64,000 nt of DNA from Anaeramoeba flamelloides (lineage: Eukaryota; Metamonada; Anaeramoebidae). The stretch is from NCBI GenBank assembly GCA_027625915.1, contig JANTQA010000045.1, forward strand, positions 186,001 through 250,000, given 5' to 3'. Below, piece by piece: positions 1-10,705 of the stretch (position 1 is the stretch's first letter; each line of letters starts with the position of its first letter). Made by a program: the position numbers and the translations under genes. Under the pieces are notes generated by a model that worked only from the letters and a program-made list of their open reading frames with translations, did no database searches and was not told the origin of the DNA.

Positions 1-726
1 TTTACCAAAAATTGATCTTTGAGGATTTTTTGTTGATTCGTTGTATTACGAAAAGATAGACAAAACTGTCAAATTACTTTTAGACTTTTTTCCTTAGTTG
101 TAATTAATTTTTACTTATAATATCAATAATAATGAATCAAAAAAACGCCATAACCGAGATGGTATTTGATTGAAACACTTTAGAATTCGAAAAAATTCCC
201 TTAGAGTAATTAATTTCAATTTTTTTATTTCTCACACTTTTTTTAAAACAAGCAATTTCAACCAGTTTGTGAATTTGTTTTGGTTGTTTGGTGAGAGGGT
301 TTTAAAAATATTGATAATTTGCACACACAAACTCTATGATATGAAAAACACACAACCACAAATAACACCAAAATTTTTGCAACGGAACTGTTTCAACTTG
401 TTTGGTCGGAAGCAAAGTTGGCCGTACGGTGAACGTAATTACAATTGATGTTTAGAATTTTTGCATTCAATGTTTGGGTCTTGTAATTAATCAACAAAAA
501 ACAACATTTCGTTCCTAGACTAATTTTTTTTTGACAAAAGTGGCTCAAATACTTTCAAGATGTTTTTTGACAATCTAAAGTGGATGTGTGTATATAAAAC
601 TTGTAGTTTACAACACTTAACTTTGCATCTACATTTGTAACGTAACTTTCATATTCGTTCCATCATTTTCTGTTGTTTAAAATTTTTTGTTATTTTCCCT
701 TTCTTTATTTATTTTAATAATCCACA
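1..726. other. Intergenic region upstream of the HMG-box gene
   Basis: No supported gene. An open frame at 170-448 begins with TTG, is rich in Phe and Asn, and resembles nothing I know. Bases 380-450 have more G and C than the surroundings and may be promoter-proximal. The only regulatory candidate is the TATA-like stretch near 591. Confidence 0.5.
591..598 (+). promoter_or_regulatory. TATA-like box of the HMG gene
   Basis: TATATAAA sits about 130 bases before the HMG start codon and is followed by a less T-rich stretch that could hold the transcription start. In DNA this AT-rich such a match can arise by chance, so this is only a candidate. Confidence 0.3.
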
Positions 727-3700
727 ATGAGCGATAACAAAGAAAAAGAATTAAAAAGGATTGAAAGTAAACGCCCCAAATCCAGAATGACCTCTTTTTT
801 GTTTTATAATATTTCTGTAAATAAGAGGATCCGTGAAGAAAATCCCGATATGAACTTCGCACAAATTTCAAGAGAAACAAGTAAAAGATGGAAAAGTCTC
901 GATCTTGATGAAAAACAAGTTTGTTTCATCTCCTTTCTCTAGCTTTTTTTTTTTTTTTTATTATTTTTTTTTTTTTTTTTTCAAATCTAAAAAAAAATTC
1001 AAAAACAAAAAAAAACTTTTTTTTTTTTTTAAAATTTCTTCTTTTCTTTTTAGAAATATATTGATCTCTCTGAAAAAGATCGTCTTCGATATGAACGTGA
1101 AATGAAAGAGTTTTTAAAAAACAATCCTGACGCACCACTTAAAAGACCACGAAAGAATAGTTCACGATCAAAAAGAGGATCAAAGGGAAATAAAAACGAT
1201 CCTAAAAAACCAAAAGCCAGAAAAACAGCCTACAACATTTTCAATTCAGAACGTTGGTTTGGTGTGAAAAAAAAACACCCAGATTGGAGTTTTGGTGATG
1301 TTTCAAGAGAGGTTGCACGAAGATGGAAAAACATCAGCGATAAAGACAAAAAAGTAAAAATATTTTTCTTTTTATTTATTTTTATTATTTTAACGATTGT
1401 TTTCTTTTTTCAAAAAACAGTAAAAAATAAAAAAAAAAAATTGAAAATTTGGTCAAAATTCTTATTGGAGAAACAGAACGAAAGAAACAAATTCCATTCA
1501 CAAAATTAAAAAAACAAAATTTTTTTATTTTTCAAATTTTTTTTTTGATAAAAAACTCTGGAAATGATTGTACTTGAAATAGTTGAAATAAACAATAAAA
1601 ATTTTCAAAAACAACAAAAAGAGATTTTTGATCTTTTTTTTTTTTTCGCACAATTTTTTTCTCTCTTCAAAAAAAAAAAAATTCAAACTTTCTGTCAAAA
1701 AAACTGATTGTGTTCAGAGTTACTCTTAGTCGCAAAACAAATGGAAGTATATTTTTATTCGGCTTACTTAAAAAAGATTTTAATATCCAGGTAAACATTC
1801 CAAATTTTTGATTCTTAATTTCGGATTAAATTAATAATTTACTTTTTATAATTGGGAATATGATGACCTGTTTTAATTCTTTTTATGTTTTTGTTGGAAA
1901 GCTGAATGAAAATTTTCATCTTTTTATTTTATAATTAACAGTATCCACTCTTTAACTCCAAACAGAAGGCCTCTTTTTGAAATGGATCATTTTTCAAGAA
2001 AAAAGCAAAATTTTGTTTCTTTATTAATTGAGGACTATTCATATTTTATGATCTGTTGGTATTACTTTTTTGACTTAAAAGAACTTATCTGAAGAATTCA
2101 CTGAAAACGTATATCCATAAGGGATCTTGTTCAAATTTATAATTTTGATTTTTTTTTTTTGGAATTTTATCCTTTGGTAAAGCCATTTTTACTAGAGATC
2201 CAAATTCAAAATTTACCTTAAAAATATGACAAAATCAAATTTTCCTTGGTGCTGACTCTATCCAATTTTCCTGGTGTATAGTTCTATCCAAATTATTTCC
2301 AATCAGCATATAGTTTACTTCAGGTGTATTAATATACTTGGAAATAAGTTGGATAGAGCCATTAGCAATATCAAAAAAAAATCGATTTTTCTTGTTTGTT
2401 CGAAAATTCATAAATTTTTTTGTATCAATAAACGATTTCATTCAAATCCTCAAAAATCCAAAATTTTGACTTTTCTTAAATTGACATTCTTTTGAATCAT
2501 TTTTCTTGGTAAAGTTATTTCGATCCCAAATACGGCATGAAATATGAATAGCCCTAAAGGGCTGGGGGGGTGTCTTATGGTAAAAAAATAACAAAAAAAT
2601 ATTTTTTTATTTGAATAATCAAAAATGTATTTTCTTCTTTTTTTTTTAATTATGTTTCTCTTTTTTTTAGGAAACAAATAGTTTTCTATAGTTCGAAATA
2701 TTTTTTATGATTTTTGTTATTTTTTGAAGTAAATTTTATTCTACATTTCAAATCAATTTTAACCATTCCAACTATAAATATTTTTTTTTATTAATAATTC
2801 TTTCATTGCTTTGCTAGCAATTAATTTGAATTTTATTTTTTAGCTTTTTTTCCCATTCTACACATAATAACACCTCCCAAAACGAAAACAAAATGATAAA
2901 ATATTCAGAAATTTTTTCTGATGCAATAGATATTTTGTTATTTTTTTTTTGAAAATAAGTGTAAATAAAAAAGTTTATTATTTTTTTTTATTGTTAATGA
3001 TGAGAGGCAATTCAACAAAATTACCTCCTGTTTACCGTTAGGTTTTCTTGAGTTTACTGTTTATTTGGGAAAGCAATATATTATATAGATAAAACAGAAA
3101 ATAACAAGAAAACACACAATAACTTTTCCAAAATTTAAAATAATTGAGTAAAATCAAAGATTTTTCTTTATTCTTTTGAATTCTGGAAAAGCTAGACTCT
3201 TGACGCACTTACTTTAGGTTTTTTTTAATTTCAAGAAATAAAAAGAAAATTTATTTAATTTTCGGTTTATTTAAAATATGAAAAAAAAACTGCTGTTAGC
3301 TTTTCCAGAATTCAAAAGAATTGAGTAAAATCTTTGATTTTTCTCCATTCTTTTAAATTCTGGAAAAGCTTGGCACTCTACGTCACTCTACGGTACTTTA
3401 CAGCACTCTACGGCACTTTATTAAACACCTAAACTTGTATTTAGAAATTTTTTTATACTAGCGATAATTTAGGCAAGATTTTGACTCATAAGATATTTTT
3501 TTATTTAAAAAATGAAAATTAAAAATTATTTTTAAGCAAATACAAGAAAAAGAGAAAGAAAATCAAGAAATAAAAGAGAAGTTAAAATAATCCCAAAAAA
3601 AAAAAAACATGTTTAAAAATTGGTTTTATCTCGAGTGTTGGATGGGTTGTTGGTTGTTTCCTTTGATATTAATTATGTCGAAAATTTTTAAATTGCCACC

Positions 3701-6290
3701 ATCGTTTTCACTTGATTTGTGTAATGTAGTAAACCCCATTCCAAAAATTTGGACACATCCAAAATCAAAAATGGGCAAAAAAAACTCGGAATTTATTGTA
3801 TTTTTCTAAACATAATATTAAACCACATTTAAGTTAACCAGTATTAATGTTTTTATAAGTAATCATTTTCATCCAAATAAAAGAAAAAAATATAAAACTC
3901 AAAAATAAAATTCGATATGTCCAAAATGATAAAACGAGCATAACAAACAATTGTATCGGTAAATTTGTTGAAATTTTACCAACAATTATTGATCGATCAA
4001 ATGATTAGAATACCATCAATAAAACTTCATATGGTTTTTCTATTTAAAAACTCAACATTAACCTTCTATCAATCATTTATTAAAAAAATTTCCAGATCTA
4101 ATGAAACTGATTATGTAACTGCAAAAAACGAAATGTAAACAAAATAAAAAAAGACAAAAAATGAATTTCATATTTTTGTAAAATCAAAATTCTTTCCAAA
4201 TTGAATGTAAAATGTGGTATTGTTATTTTTTCAACTGTTTAAACTATGTCCAAATTTAAGGCATTATTGTCTTACTCGCCAAAAGTTGATCCCAGTACAA
4301 GGCATTATTTTTGGCAATTGTTACCATACCCTTCAGAAGTTAAGCCCATTACAGGTAACTATATATAAGAATTAGTTAAATTGTTACCACCATTTCTATT
4401 CTTCAATACTTTGACTACCAAATTAAAACCACATGGCTGATTATTTTTCTTTTTCTCTACTTATTTAATAAAAAAAAATTTTCATTTTTAAAAGAAAAAA
4501 AAAGGAAACTCAAAAAAAAAATAAATGGAAAAATAATAAAAAAAAATTTTGGATTCTAATTTTTATATACCGAGTGGTTTTGCTCAATTATTATCAGAGT
4601 TCACCACATAATTCCATTGAATATAATTGGAATTTAAAATATTTTAAATCTTAGAGATGTGATTTTTAGAAGAAGTAAATGGAATTAAATGGTTCAATAG
4701 GAATGAAATGGAATTATTTTTTTTTTCATGGAATTAAATTTTGGACTTGGGTTATTATAAAAAGTTGATTTTAAAAAAACTATTATTTACCAAATGAAAC
4801 ATAAATATTCTTGGCCTTTTTAAATTTTATTAAAGGAACTAAATTCAAAAAATAACGGTGAACTTTAATAAACTTAAAGTTTTATTTTGAAAATCTAGGC
4901 ACTTTAATATTGTTTTTAATGATATTTCTTTAGGTATTGAAGGAGTACTACCCATTTTCCTTTAAAAAAGAAACACTTATAATATTTTTTTTTAAAAAAG
5001 TATGACTGTTCAATTTAAAAAAAAATTCATAGATAAAATTTTCAAAAAATTATCCCCAAAAATTGATTTTTTCTTTTTTTGAAAATTGATTTATTTCATT
5101 TAATCATGGATTTAATTGAATTTTTTTTTTTTATGTTCAGAATTAGCATTATTGTGTCAAAATAAGTTGCACCATAGTGAAAACCTTAAATTCAATATTT
5201 TGCTTTTTCTAACTTAAAATTTTTCAATTTTATTTTTTTTAAATTGTTATGTTGAGTTGGTTAAAAACTAAATTTCAAAAGTGGTTGATTTACTTGTTCT
5301 GACAAAATATAGATCTTAAGATAATAATAACTCCCAAATGTTGAGTGAACATGTTTATAGTTTTATCTAAAGGAATAATAAAGCATCAACTCTTGCACAT
5401 TTTTTAATGCCACTCTACTGATATTTAAATGGGATAAAATTTTACACTTCAGCTTATTTTATATTTTAGCAATTTTAAGATTATTAATTTTCAATCAAAA
5501 CTCAAATGTAGTATAAAAATTTTGTCTTGTCAATAAGGTGGTTATTCGGATAAAATATGATTATTCAATTTACATAATTTTATTTGAGAATAATACGAAG
5601 TAAGGAACAAAAAGAAAATGAACTCAAATTTTACCCATTTAAATTTCAAATCTCGGTAAATGTTTGATATAGGGATAAATAATCTTTTTAATAATATTTC
5701 TTTAACACAAAATGATTATTGGTGAAATGTTATTTTTACCTTTTGGGGAGGATATCTCATTAAAAATAAAAAATATTTCATAAAATTTGAAAAATTAAAC
5801 AATAATTATTAACCCCTTATTTTCAACAAAAAAATAATTTTTTAAAGAACTTTTTTTGGTCTTATTTTTAACTTAAACCTAATTTTTCAAATAATTTTTT
5901 TTTTTTTTTATTTGTAATTCTTCTTGGAAATGATATTCTATTTCTAATTTATTAAAGATGTTTGAAAAAAAATCTGAAAAAGATAAACAACGATATGAAC
6001 GTGAAATGGCGGAATACAATAAAAAAAATCGTAAAAAATCTAATAATAAGAGCAAAAATAAATCAAAATCATCAAGAAAGCATAAAAGATCTTCAAGATC
6101 ACATAGAAGAAATTCTCACCGAAGAAAGCATAGATACTCTTCAACTTCTTCTTCATATACATCAACATCTGGTTCCAGTACCTATTCTAGTGATTTCTCA
6201 TCAAGTTATTCAGGATCTTCAAGATCCAACAGTGGTTCAATGAGCTGGAGTTCTAGCAGTTTTACAAGCGGTAGCTTTTCTTCAGATTAA
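727..6290 (+). CDS. Two-box HMG (HMGB-like) chromatin protein, three exons
   Basis: Exons are 727-918, 1054-1353 and 5958-6290, all joined in phase 0, giving 274 residues. Box 1 (about residues 14-86) starts KRPKSRMTSFLFY and ends SEKDRLRYEREMKEF across intron 1. Box 2 (about 115-189) starts DPKKPKARKTAY, reaches NISDKDKK at the end of exon 2, and is completed by exon 3, which opens MFEKKSEKDKQRYEREMAEY. That is exactly the missing third helix. A Lys/Arg-rich stretch and a Ser-rich tail with a final acidic residue follow. HMG boxes bend DNA non-specifically, so a nuclear architectural role is likely. Intron 1 is 135 bp (GTTTGT...TTTTTAG). Intron 2 is 4604 bp (GTAAAA...TTAAAG) and holds repeats. 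If intron 2 were instead spliced at the AG at 1420, a stop would follow at once and leave a half box, so the long intron is preferred. The start is the first ATG of exon 1. Confidence 0.85.
2283..2357. repeat. Small inverted repeat in HMG intron 2
   Basis: Arms 2283-2302 and 2338-2357 are reverse complements at 19 of 20 positions (TCTATCCAAATTATTTCCAA and its partner), with a 35-bp loop. A third, partial direct copy of the arm lies near 2256-2270. It could be the core of a small foldback element. Confidence 0.5.
3020..3430. repeat. Palindrome array C1 with tandem linker repeat
   Basis: Two hairpin modules with the arm TTTCCAGAATTCAAAAGAAT and its reverse complement lie around 3125-3195 and 3298-3370. 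Between them is a second palindromic module built on AATAAA...TTTCGGTTTATT. Bases 3372-3420 hold about five imperfect tandem units of CACTCTACGG. The same modules recur at 13.9, 15.7, 28.6 and 51.2 kb. There is no coding potential. Confidence 0.7.
3730..4268 (+). mobile_element. Family A non-autonomous element, copy 1
   Basis: About 540 bp closely similar, along its whole length, to 50.56-51.09 kb and more distantly to 11.89-12.43 kb. The left end reads CCCATTCC then AAATTTGGACACA. The right end reads TATGTCCAAATTTA, so the ends are inverted repeats. The shared core includes ATTGATCGATCAAATG. Flanking TA is possible but the exact ends are unclear. No open frame is conserved, so it looks like a MITE or an old deleted DNA transposon. 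It lies inside HMG intron 2. Confidence 0.65.
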
Positions 6291-7239
6291 AATTAATATT
6301 AATATAATCTCATCATTGTTAATTTCTATTTATTTTTTTATTTATTTGGAATACTTTTTATTTTTCAAATTCTTAGATCTTTATTGAACTTTTTTACTTT
6401 TCTTTTTTTTTTTTTTTATATTTTTTTCTTTTAATAACATCTATTTTTTCTTTAATTCACAGATTTCTTTTTTTTTTCTTCCCTTACTTTTATATTTTTT
6501 TTTTGAAATATTTTATATTTTCTTTGACAAAAATTTACTTGCTAATTCAAAAATAAATTCAAAAACATTTTTTTGGTTTTTTTTTATTTTATTATATTTC
6601 TGAATATAAGGGGATAATGTTTTTTTTAAAGAATTTGTTTTATTGAATATAAACATACCTAAATTTGATTAGAATATTGTTAAAACCAGATACTGGTTCA
6701 TTGTTTTGGTTCAACAAACTCCGATAATCTTTTGCTAAAAATTGAAAACCAATAAAAATATTTTCAAATGTTTTAGTATTTTTTAGTGAATAAAATTATT
6801 TTAATTTAAAGATCAGTACAAAGGGTTGAAGTCGTTTGTTTTTTATCAGAGAATTTGAATAAATAAAGAAAATTATTAATTTTTTTGGAAAAATTGAAAT
6901 TTCCATTGAATTTTTTTCTTAACAAAATATAACTCCTTGTTTTGTACGGAGGATAAAACTCACCACCAAAACAAAGCAATTAAAAAACCAAAATTGAAAT
7001 TAAACTATTCTTTCTATACGTTGAGAAAATAAATTTCTCTTTTTTGTTATTTTTTCGACCAAAAAAAGACAAAATCTAATTTCTACTCAACATTCAAGTT
7101 ATAAATTGTTTTATTTCAAATTTTTGTTTGAAAATTTTTAAAAAAATCGTTAGGTAATAAATAATCTCAAAAAGCCAATCTCATTTTTGAAAATGAGTAC
7201 CTAATCACCGATGTCTATTAAAGATTTGATTTTTTTTTA

Positions 7240-7437
7240 CAGTCAGTTTCAAATTTAAGACACAAACTTTGAACGAAATTTAAGGCATAAAAAAATCTCA
7301 AATTAAGGAACAACATTTGGATTTTTTTTTTTTACAAATTATTTTACTAGAATCTGAATTTTGTGCCTAAATTTGAAAGATTTTTTTTGTGCCTTAAATT
7401 TTGTTCAAAGTTTGTGCCTTAAAAGTGGAACTGACTG
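7240..7437. mobile_element. Family B hairpin MITE, copy 1
   Basis: A 198-bp element flanked by TA (7238-7239 and 7438-7439). The ends are CAGTCAGTTTCA and TGGAACTGACTG, and inverted similarity runs well into the interior (ACACAAACTTTGAAC against GTTCAAAGTTTGTGC), so the whole unit folds as a hairpin. TA flanks and CAGT ends fit a Tc1/mariner-mobilised MITE. Confidence 0.75.
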
Positions 7438-7602
7438 TATGTAAAATTTTACTCCAAAAAAAGCAATTAAATCCTGTTTTCCAGTTTTACTCTAAACTTA
7501 ATAACTTGATATCGTTTAAAATTTGAAATAGGTAATGGTAATTTTCTAAATAATTAATCCAAAAAAAAAATAAATACCCACTTATGTTTCGAAAAATTGT
7601 TA

Positions 7603-8136
7603 ACTCCTTTTCAGTCAAAAGGACTTAGTTTTATTGAAGAAATAGAATATATTCTTTGAGTTTAATTTATTATTCTTGTCAAAATAAATTTTAATTTTGA
7701 GATCAAAATCATTTTTTCTCATTTTGTAAATTTTTTTTTCTTTCTTTTTTTCTTTTTTATTTGTCAAAATTAAATTTGAAAAAAAAAATGTTGAAACTCC
7801 AAATTAAAATTAAGAAAAGTGAGTCTATGTAATATATATATATATATATTTAAACCCATACATTTACTAATAAAAAAACTTATTGTCAAAAATTTTAATT
7901 TCCATAAGAAATTAAGAATTTTGCACAAGACATTTCAATGAATGGGCCCAAAAAATTTTTTAACATTTTTTTTTTTTTGAAATTTATGGTTTTTTAGACT
8001 TTTCTATTATGATTATCGACTCTAATATGATTTTTATTATTTCTAGTATTTCTTTACAATCTAAGTTTGGTTGATTCTTAAAAAATAAAGTGAATTTTTC
8101 ATTTTTGACTGGGCCACTTTTTAGCGAAATGGAGTT
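7603..8136 (+). mobile_element. E element, copy 1 (TA-flanked TIR element)
   Basis: Flanked by TA (7601-7602, 8137-8138). The left end is ACTCCTTTTCAGTCAAAAGG; the right end, reverse-complemented, is AACTCCATTTCGCTAAAAAG. It is similar along its length to 27337-27904, including GATCAAAATCATTTTTTCTC and TTCATTTTTG near the right end. A (TA)n run lies at about 7831-7850. No intact frame, so it is non-autonomous. Confidence 0.65.
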
Positions 8137-8869
8137 TAGTATTTCAAGTTCTTTTCTTTTTAAAAATAAATCTATTTTGGAAAAATATCTGATGTTCCAA
8201 AAACCGAGAACTTAAACCTTTTTAACCTTAGTAAATTCAAATTTCAACATGTAATCTCCATTCAATTCTAAAATTAATAGATTTTTAATAATACGTTTTC
8301 ACAATAACCAAAAATGTTTCAACTTATTTTCTTTGATGATTTTTTTCTTAATTAGTTTATTGATACTGATTACCCATTTATTTTTTAATATTCACAAAAT
8401 AATTTATTTTTTTGATGTTGATTACAGGAAATTAGAAAAAAATAAAAAACACTAAAATTGTCTCAAAAGAAATATTTTATTACTTTCATTTAAAAAAAAT
8501 ATTCTCTATTTACAAATAAGTTAACTCTGTTTCAGTCAAAGTTGTTCAGTTTTTTTTATAAGAGAAAAAAATTAAATTTTTTTTATTTTTCTTTTTTAAT
8601 TTTATTATTTGAATTTTTTAAAATATTAGGTTATTTTATGTTTGGAATAACTAAAAAAAAAAAAACACCATTAGTTTTTTTAAATATTAGAATAGAGTTA
8701 AGTCTTGATTTTACTCATTTTTCTACCAGAAAGCACCTTATTGGATTTTTATTGAGGATTTCTCTTTGTTTTGAAAATCAAGAGATTTTTGAATTAAAAA
8801 TAAAACTTAACAAAAACCTAGGCACTTGAAATTTCTCATTAGAAATTCCTTTCAAATCCCAATTTTATA

Positions 8870-9080
8870 AGAAAGGTAGAGTCTTTTCAAAACTATTAGT
8901 TATTGTCTCTTCAACTAAATATTTCCAAAGTTGAATTCAACTAATGTTCATATTCGAAGGTTTAAAATTATCAACCCCCCAAAATCATCTTTATCGTCTT
9001 AAATAGAGAATTTTAAAAATCGTCATACTACTAATAACATTATATTTCAACATTCAAGAGTTACAGCCTCCCAACCCTAT
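8870..9080 (+). repeat. Repeat G, copy 1
   Basis: Similar to about 14210-14440 and, inverted, to about 28320-28500. A shared stretch is TTTTCAAAACTATTAGTTAT followed by a CAACTAAATAT-like segment. Divergence is high. The start resembles the E-type terminus, so G may be a remote branch of that family. Confidence 0.45.
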
Positions 9081-9343
9081 AGTGATAATTGATAATACAT
9101 GATTGATTTGATTTGTAATGAAACTGTTTATTGGAATTATTATCTAGTGAAAAAAGGATTTGGTTTTTTTAAGTAACTATTATTTTTTTTATCGTTTGTT
9201 AAATGTCGAAAATAGAGCTAAAATTACAGAAAAAAAACAACCTAAAATTAAACAGCTTACCAATAATCTTTTGTCTTGAAGTTACGAAACTGTTAACTTT
9301 AAATTCTTGTAGCAGAGATAAAAAACTATCAAAAAAAAGATAT

Positions 9344-9350
9344 AAAAAAA
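9344..9350 (-). terminator. RNA polymerase III T-run terminator of tRNA-Ser
   Basis: Seven consecutive T on the minus strand directly after the discriminator base of the tRNA. Confidence 0.7.
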
Positions 9351-9432
9351 CGACAGAGACAGGACTCGAACCTGCGCTCCACGAGGGAATTTGATTTCAA
9401 GTCAAACGCCTTAACCACTCGGCCACTCTGCC
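9351..9432 (-). tRNA. tRNA-Ser (anticodon UGA)
   Basis: Read on the minus strand it is 82 nt with no intron. The acceptor stem GGCAGAG pairs with CTCTGTC (one G-U), and G is the discriminator. The D-arm region has GCCGAGTGGTTAAGGC. The anticodon loop CTTGAAA gives anticodon TGA, a long variable arm CCCTCGTGGAGC-like follows, and the T loop is GGTTCGAGTCC. The long variable arm is typical of tRNA-Ser. A run of seven T follows immediately downstream (complement of 9344-9350), fitting RNA polymerase III termination. CCA is not encoded. Confidence 0.95.
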
Positions 9433-10015
9433 AATAAATACATTTAAAAGTCTCATTTCAGAAATTTTAACTAACTAATAATACACTTTAAATCATGATT
9501 TTATCTTATACTTTAACATTTTTTGATATTAATTTTACATCAACACCAAATTTATAAAAAAAAGAATATATATAAACCAGTCTAATACCCAATGAGTAAC
9601 CCTACACTCAAAACCATCTCAAGAAATTACACTTATCATCATCAAAAATTAAAAATAATTTATACACAATTTTATGGAATCTCAAAATGAAAAAATTAAA
9701 ATATCAAACAAAATATAAAATGATCTTGATGTCAAAAAATTGAATACTCTAACATTAGTATGTTTTTCAAAGAATATCAAGTTCAAAAATCCAAATTAAA
9801 TAAAAAAGTTTTTCAAAAAATCAAAAATAACATAACAATCTAATCTTAGTAATATTATTGATTTCAGAATGCTAAATTAATTCAATTTTTTTTTCTTTAT
9901 TAATAAAACTGAAACATCAATACAATATATTTTCAATTTGTTAAGTTTAAATTCATAATAGATGAAATATTTATTTATATATTTTGAAGGGAGGAAATTA
10001 ATTTTCTCTTACTTT

Positions 10016-10690
10016 TCAAATTTCTGATTTTTGTTTAGAAATTTTAATAAAGAATCATAATTCTCATTATCATTAACAAATGACAAAATGAATAATGAAT
10101 CTTTATTTTGAATAAATAACAGAGACATTATTCTTATTATCTTAGTTTATTTGAATTAATAATTTAATCCAAAATTTTCGATTTTTTTTCATAGAAGGGG
10201 CAATTCCATAAAAAATGATCAAAATCTTCAAAAATTTTTTTAAAGTTAGGGCATTTTTTGCATAACTAGATGATTTTGTTTTTATTTAATTCTTATCATA
10301 AACATAAGAATATCTATTTAGATAATTTACGAAATTTCTTAGTTTTAAGATAGAGGTAGAATCTTTTCATTTTAAATATTTTTTGTCTTTAGGTTTTATT
10401 TAATTTGAGAAATGAAAAGAAAAATTCATAATTTTTTTTTTAATTTCTAAAATTTAAAAAAAACCAGGCACTCGTGTGCGACTATCCTAATTTCAAAAAT
10501 TTTGTTTTTAAATTTTAATAAAGATTCTGAATTTTCTTTATCATTAACCAATTATAGAATAAATAATGATTTTTTATTTGAATAATATCAAAGATATTAT
10601 TATTATCATTACTTATTATTCGTTTTAATTTGAATTAATTCTTTAATCCAAAATTTTCAAAGAAATAGAAATTCCTTAAAAAAATAAAAA
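10016..10690 (+). repeat. Diverged direct duplication
   Basis: About 200 bp at 10016-10228 (TTTTAATAAAGAATCATAAT, later TTTAATCCAAAATTTTC) reappears at about 10490-10690 in the same orientation and order, separated by roughly 260 bp. It could be two copies of an unrecognised repeat or an old local duplication. Confidence 0.45.
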
Positions 10691-10705
10691 TTTCTTGTAT
10701 CTTAA

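Larger units (their letters stand above)
1354..5957 (+). other. 4.6-kb intron 2 of the HMG gene, repeat-loaded
   Basis: This is the stretch between the two halves of HMG box 2. It contains a palindrome array (about 3120-3420), a family A element (about 3730-4268), a small inverted repeat (2283-2357), many T runs, and no coding sequence I recognise. AATAAA-like motifs near 1585-1600 could end a short transcript. The other small introns of this window are about 130-360 bp, so insertion has probably enlarged this one. Confidence 0.75.
6291..9350. other. Intergenic, mostly transposon debris
   Basis: No gene seen between the HMG stop and the tRNA. It holds a T-rich 3' region, a family B MITE (7240-7437), an E element (7603-8136), a possible partial E-type terminus near 8521, and a G repeat (about 8870-9080). 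The open frame at 8542-8829 is low-complexity and shares no recognisable domain. Confidence 0.6.

Noticed and set aside
1354-1509. Read-through extension of HMG exon 2
   Set aside because: Phe/Ile/Lys filler from the intron; the true end of the HMG box is at 5958.
8542-8829. 95-codon frame at 8.5 kb
   Set aside because: Low-complexity Phe/Lys-rich, next to E- and G-type repeat sequence, no recognisable motif.
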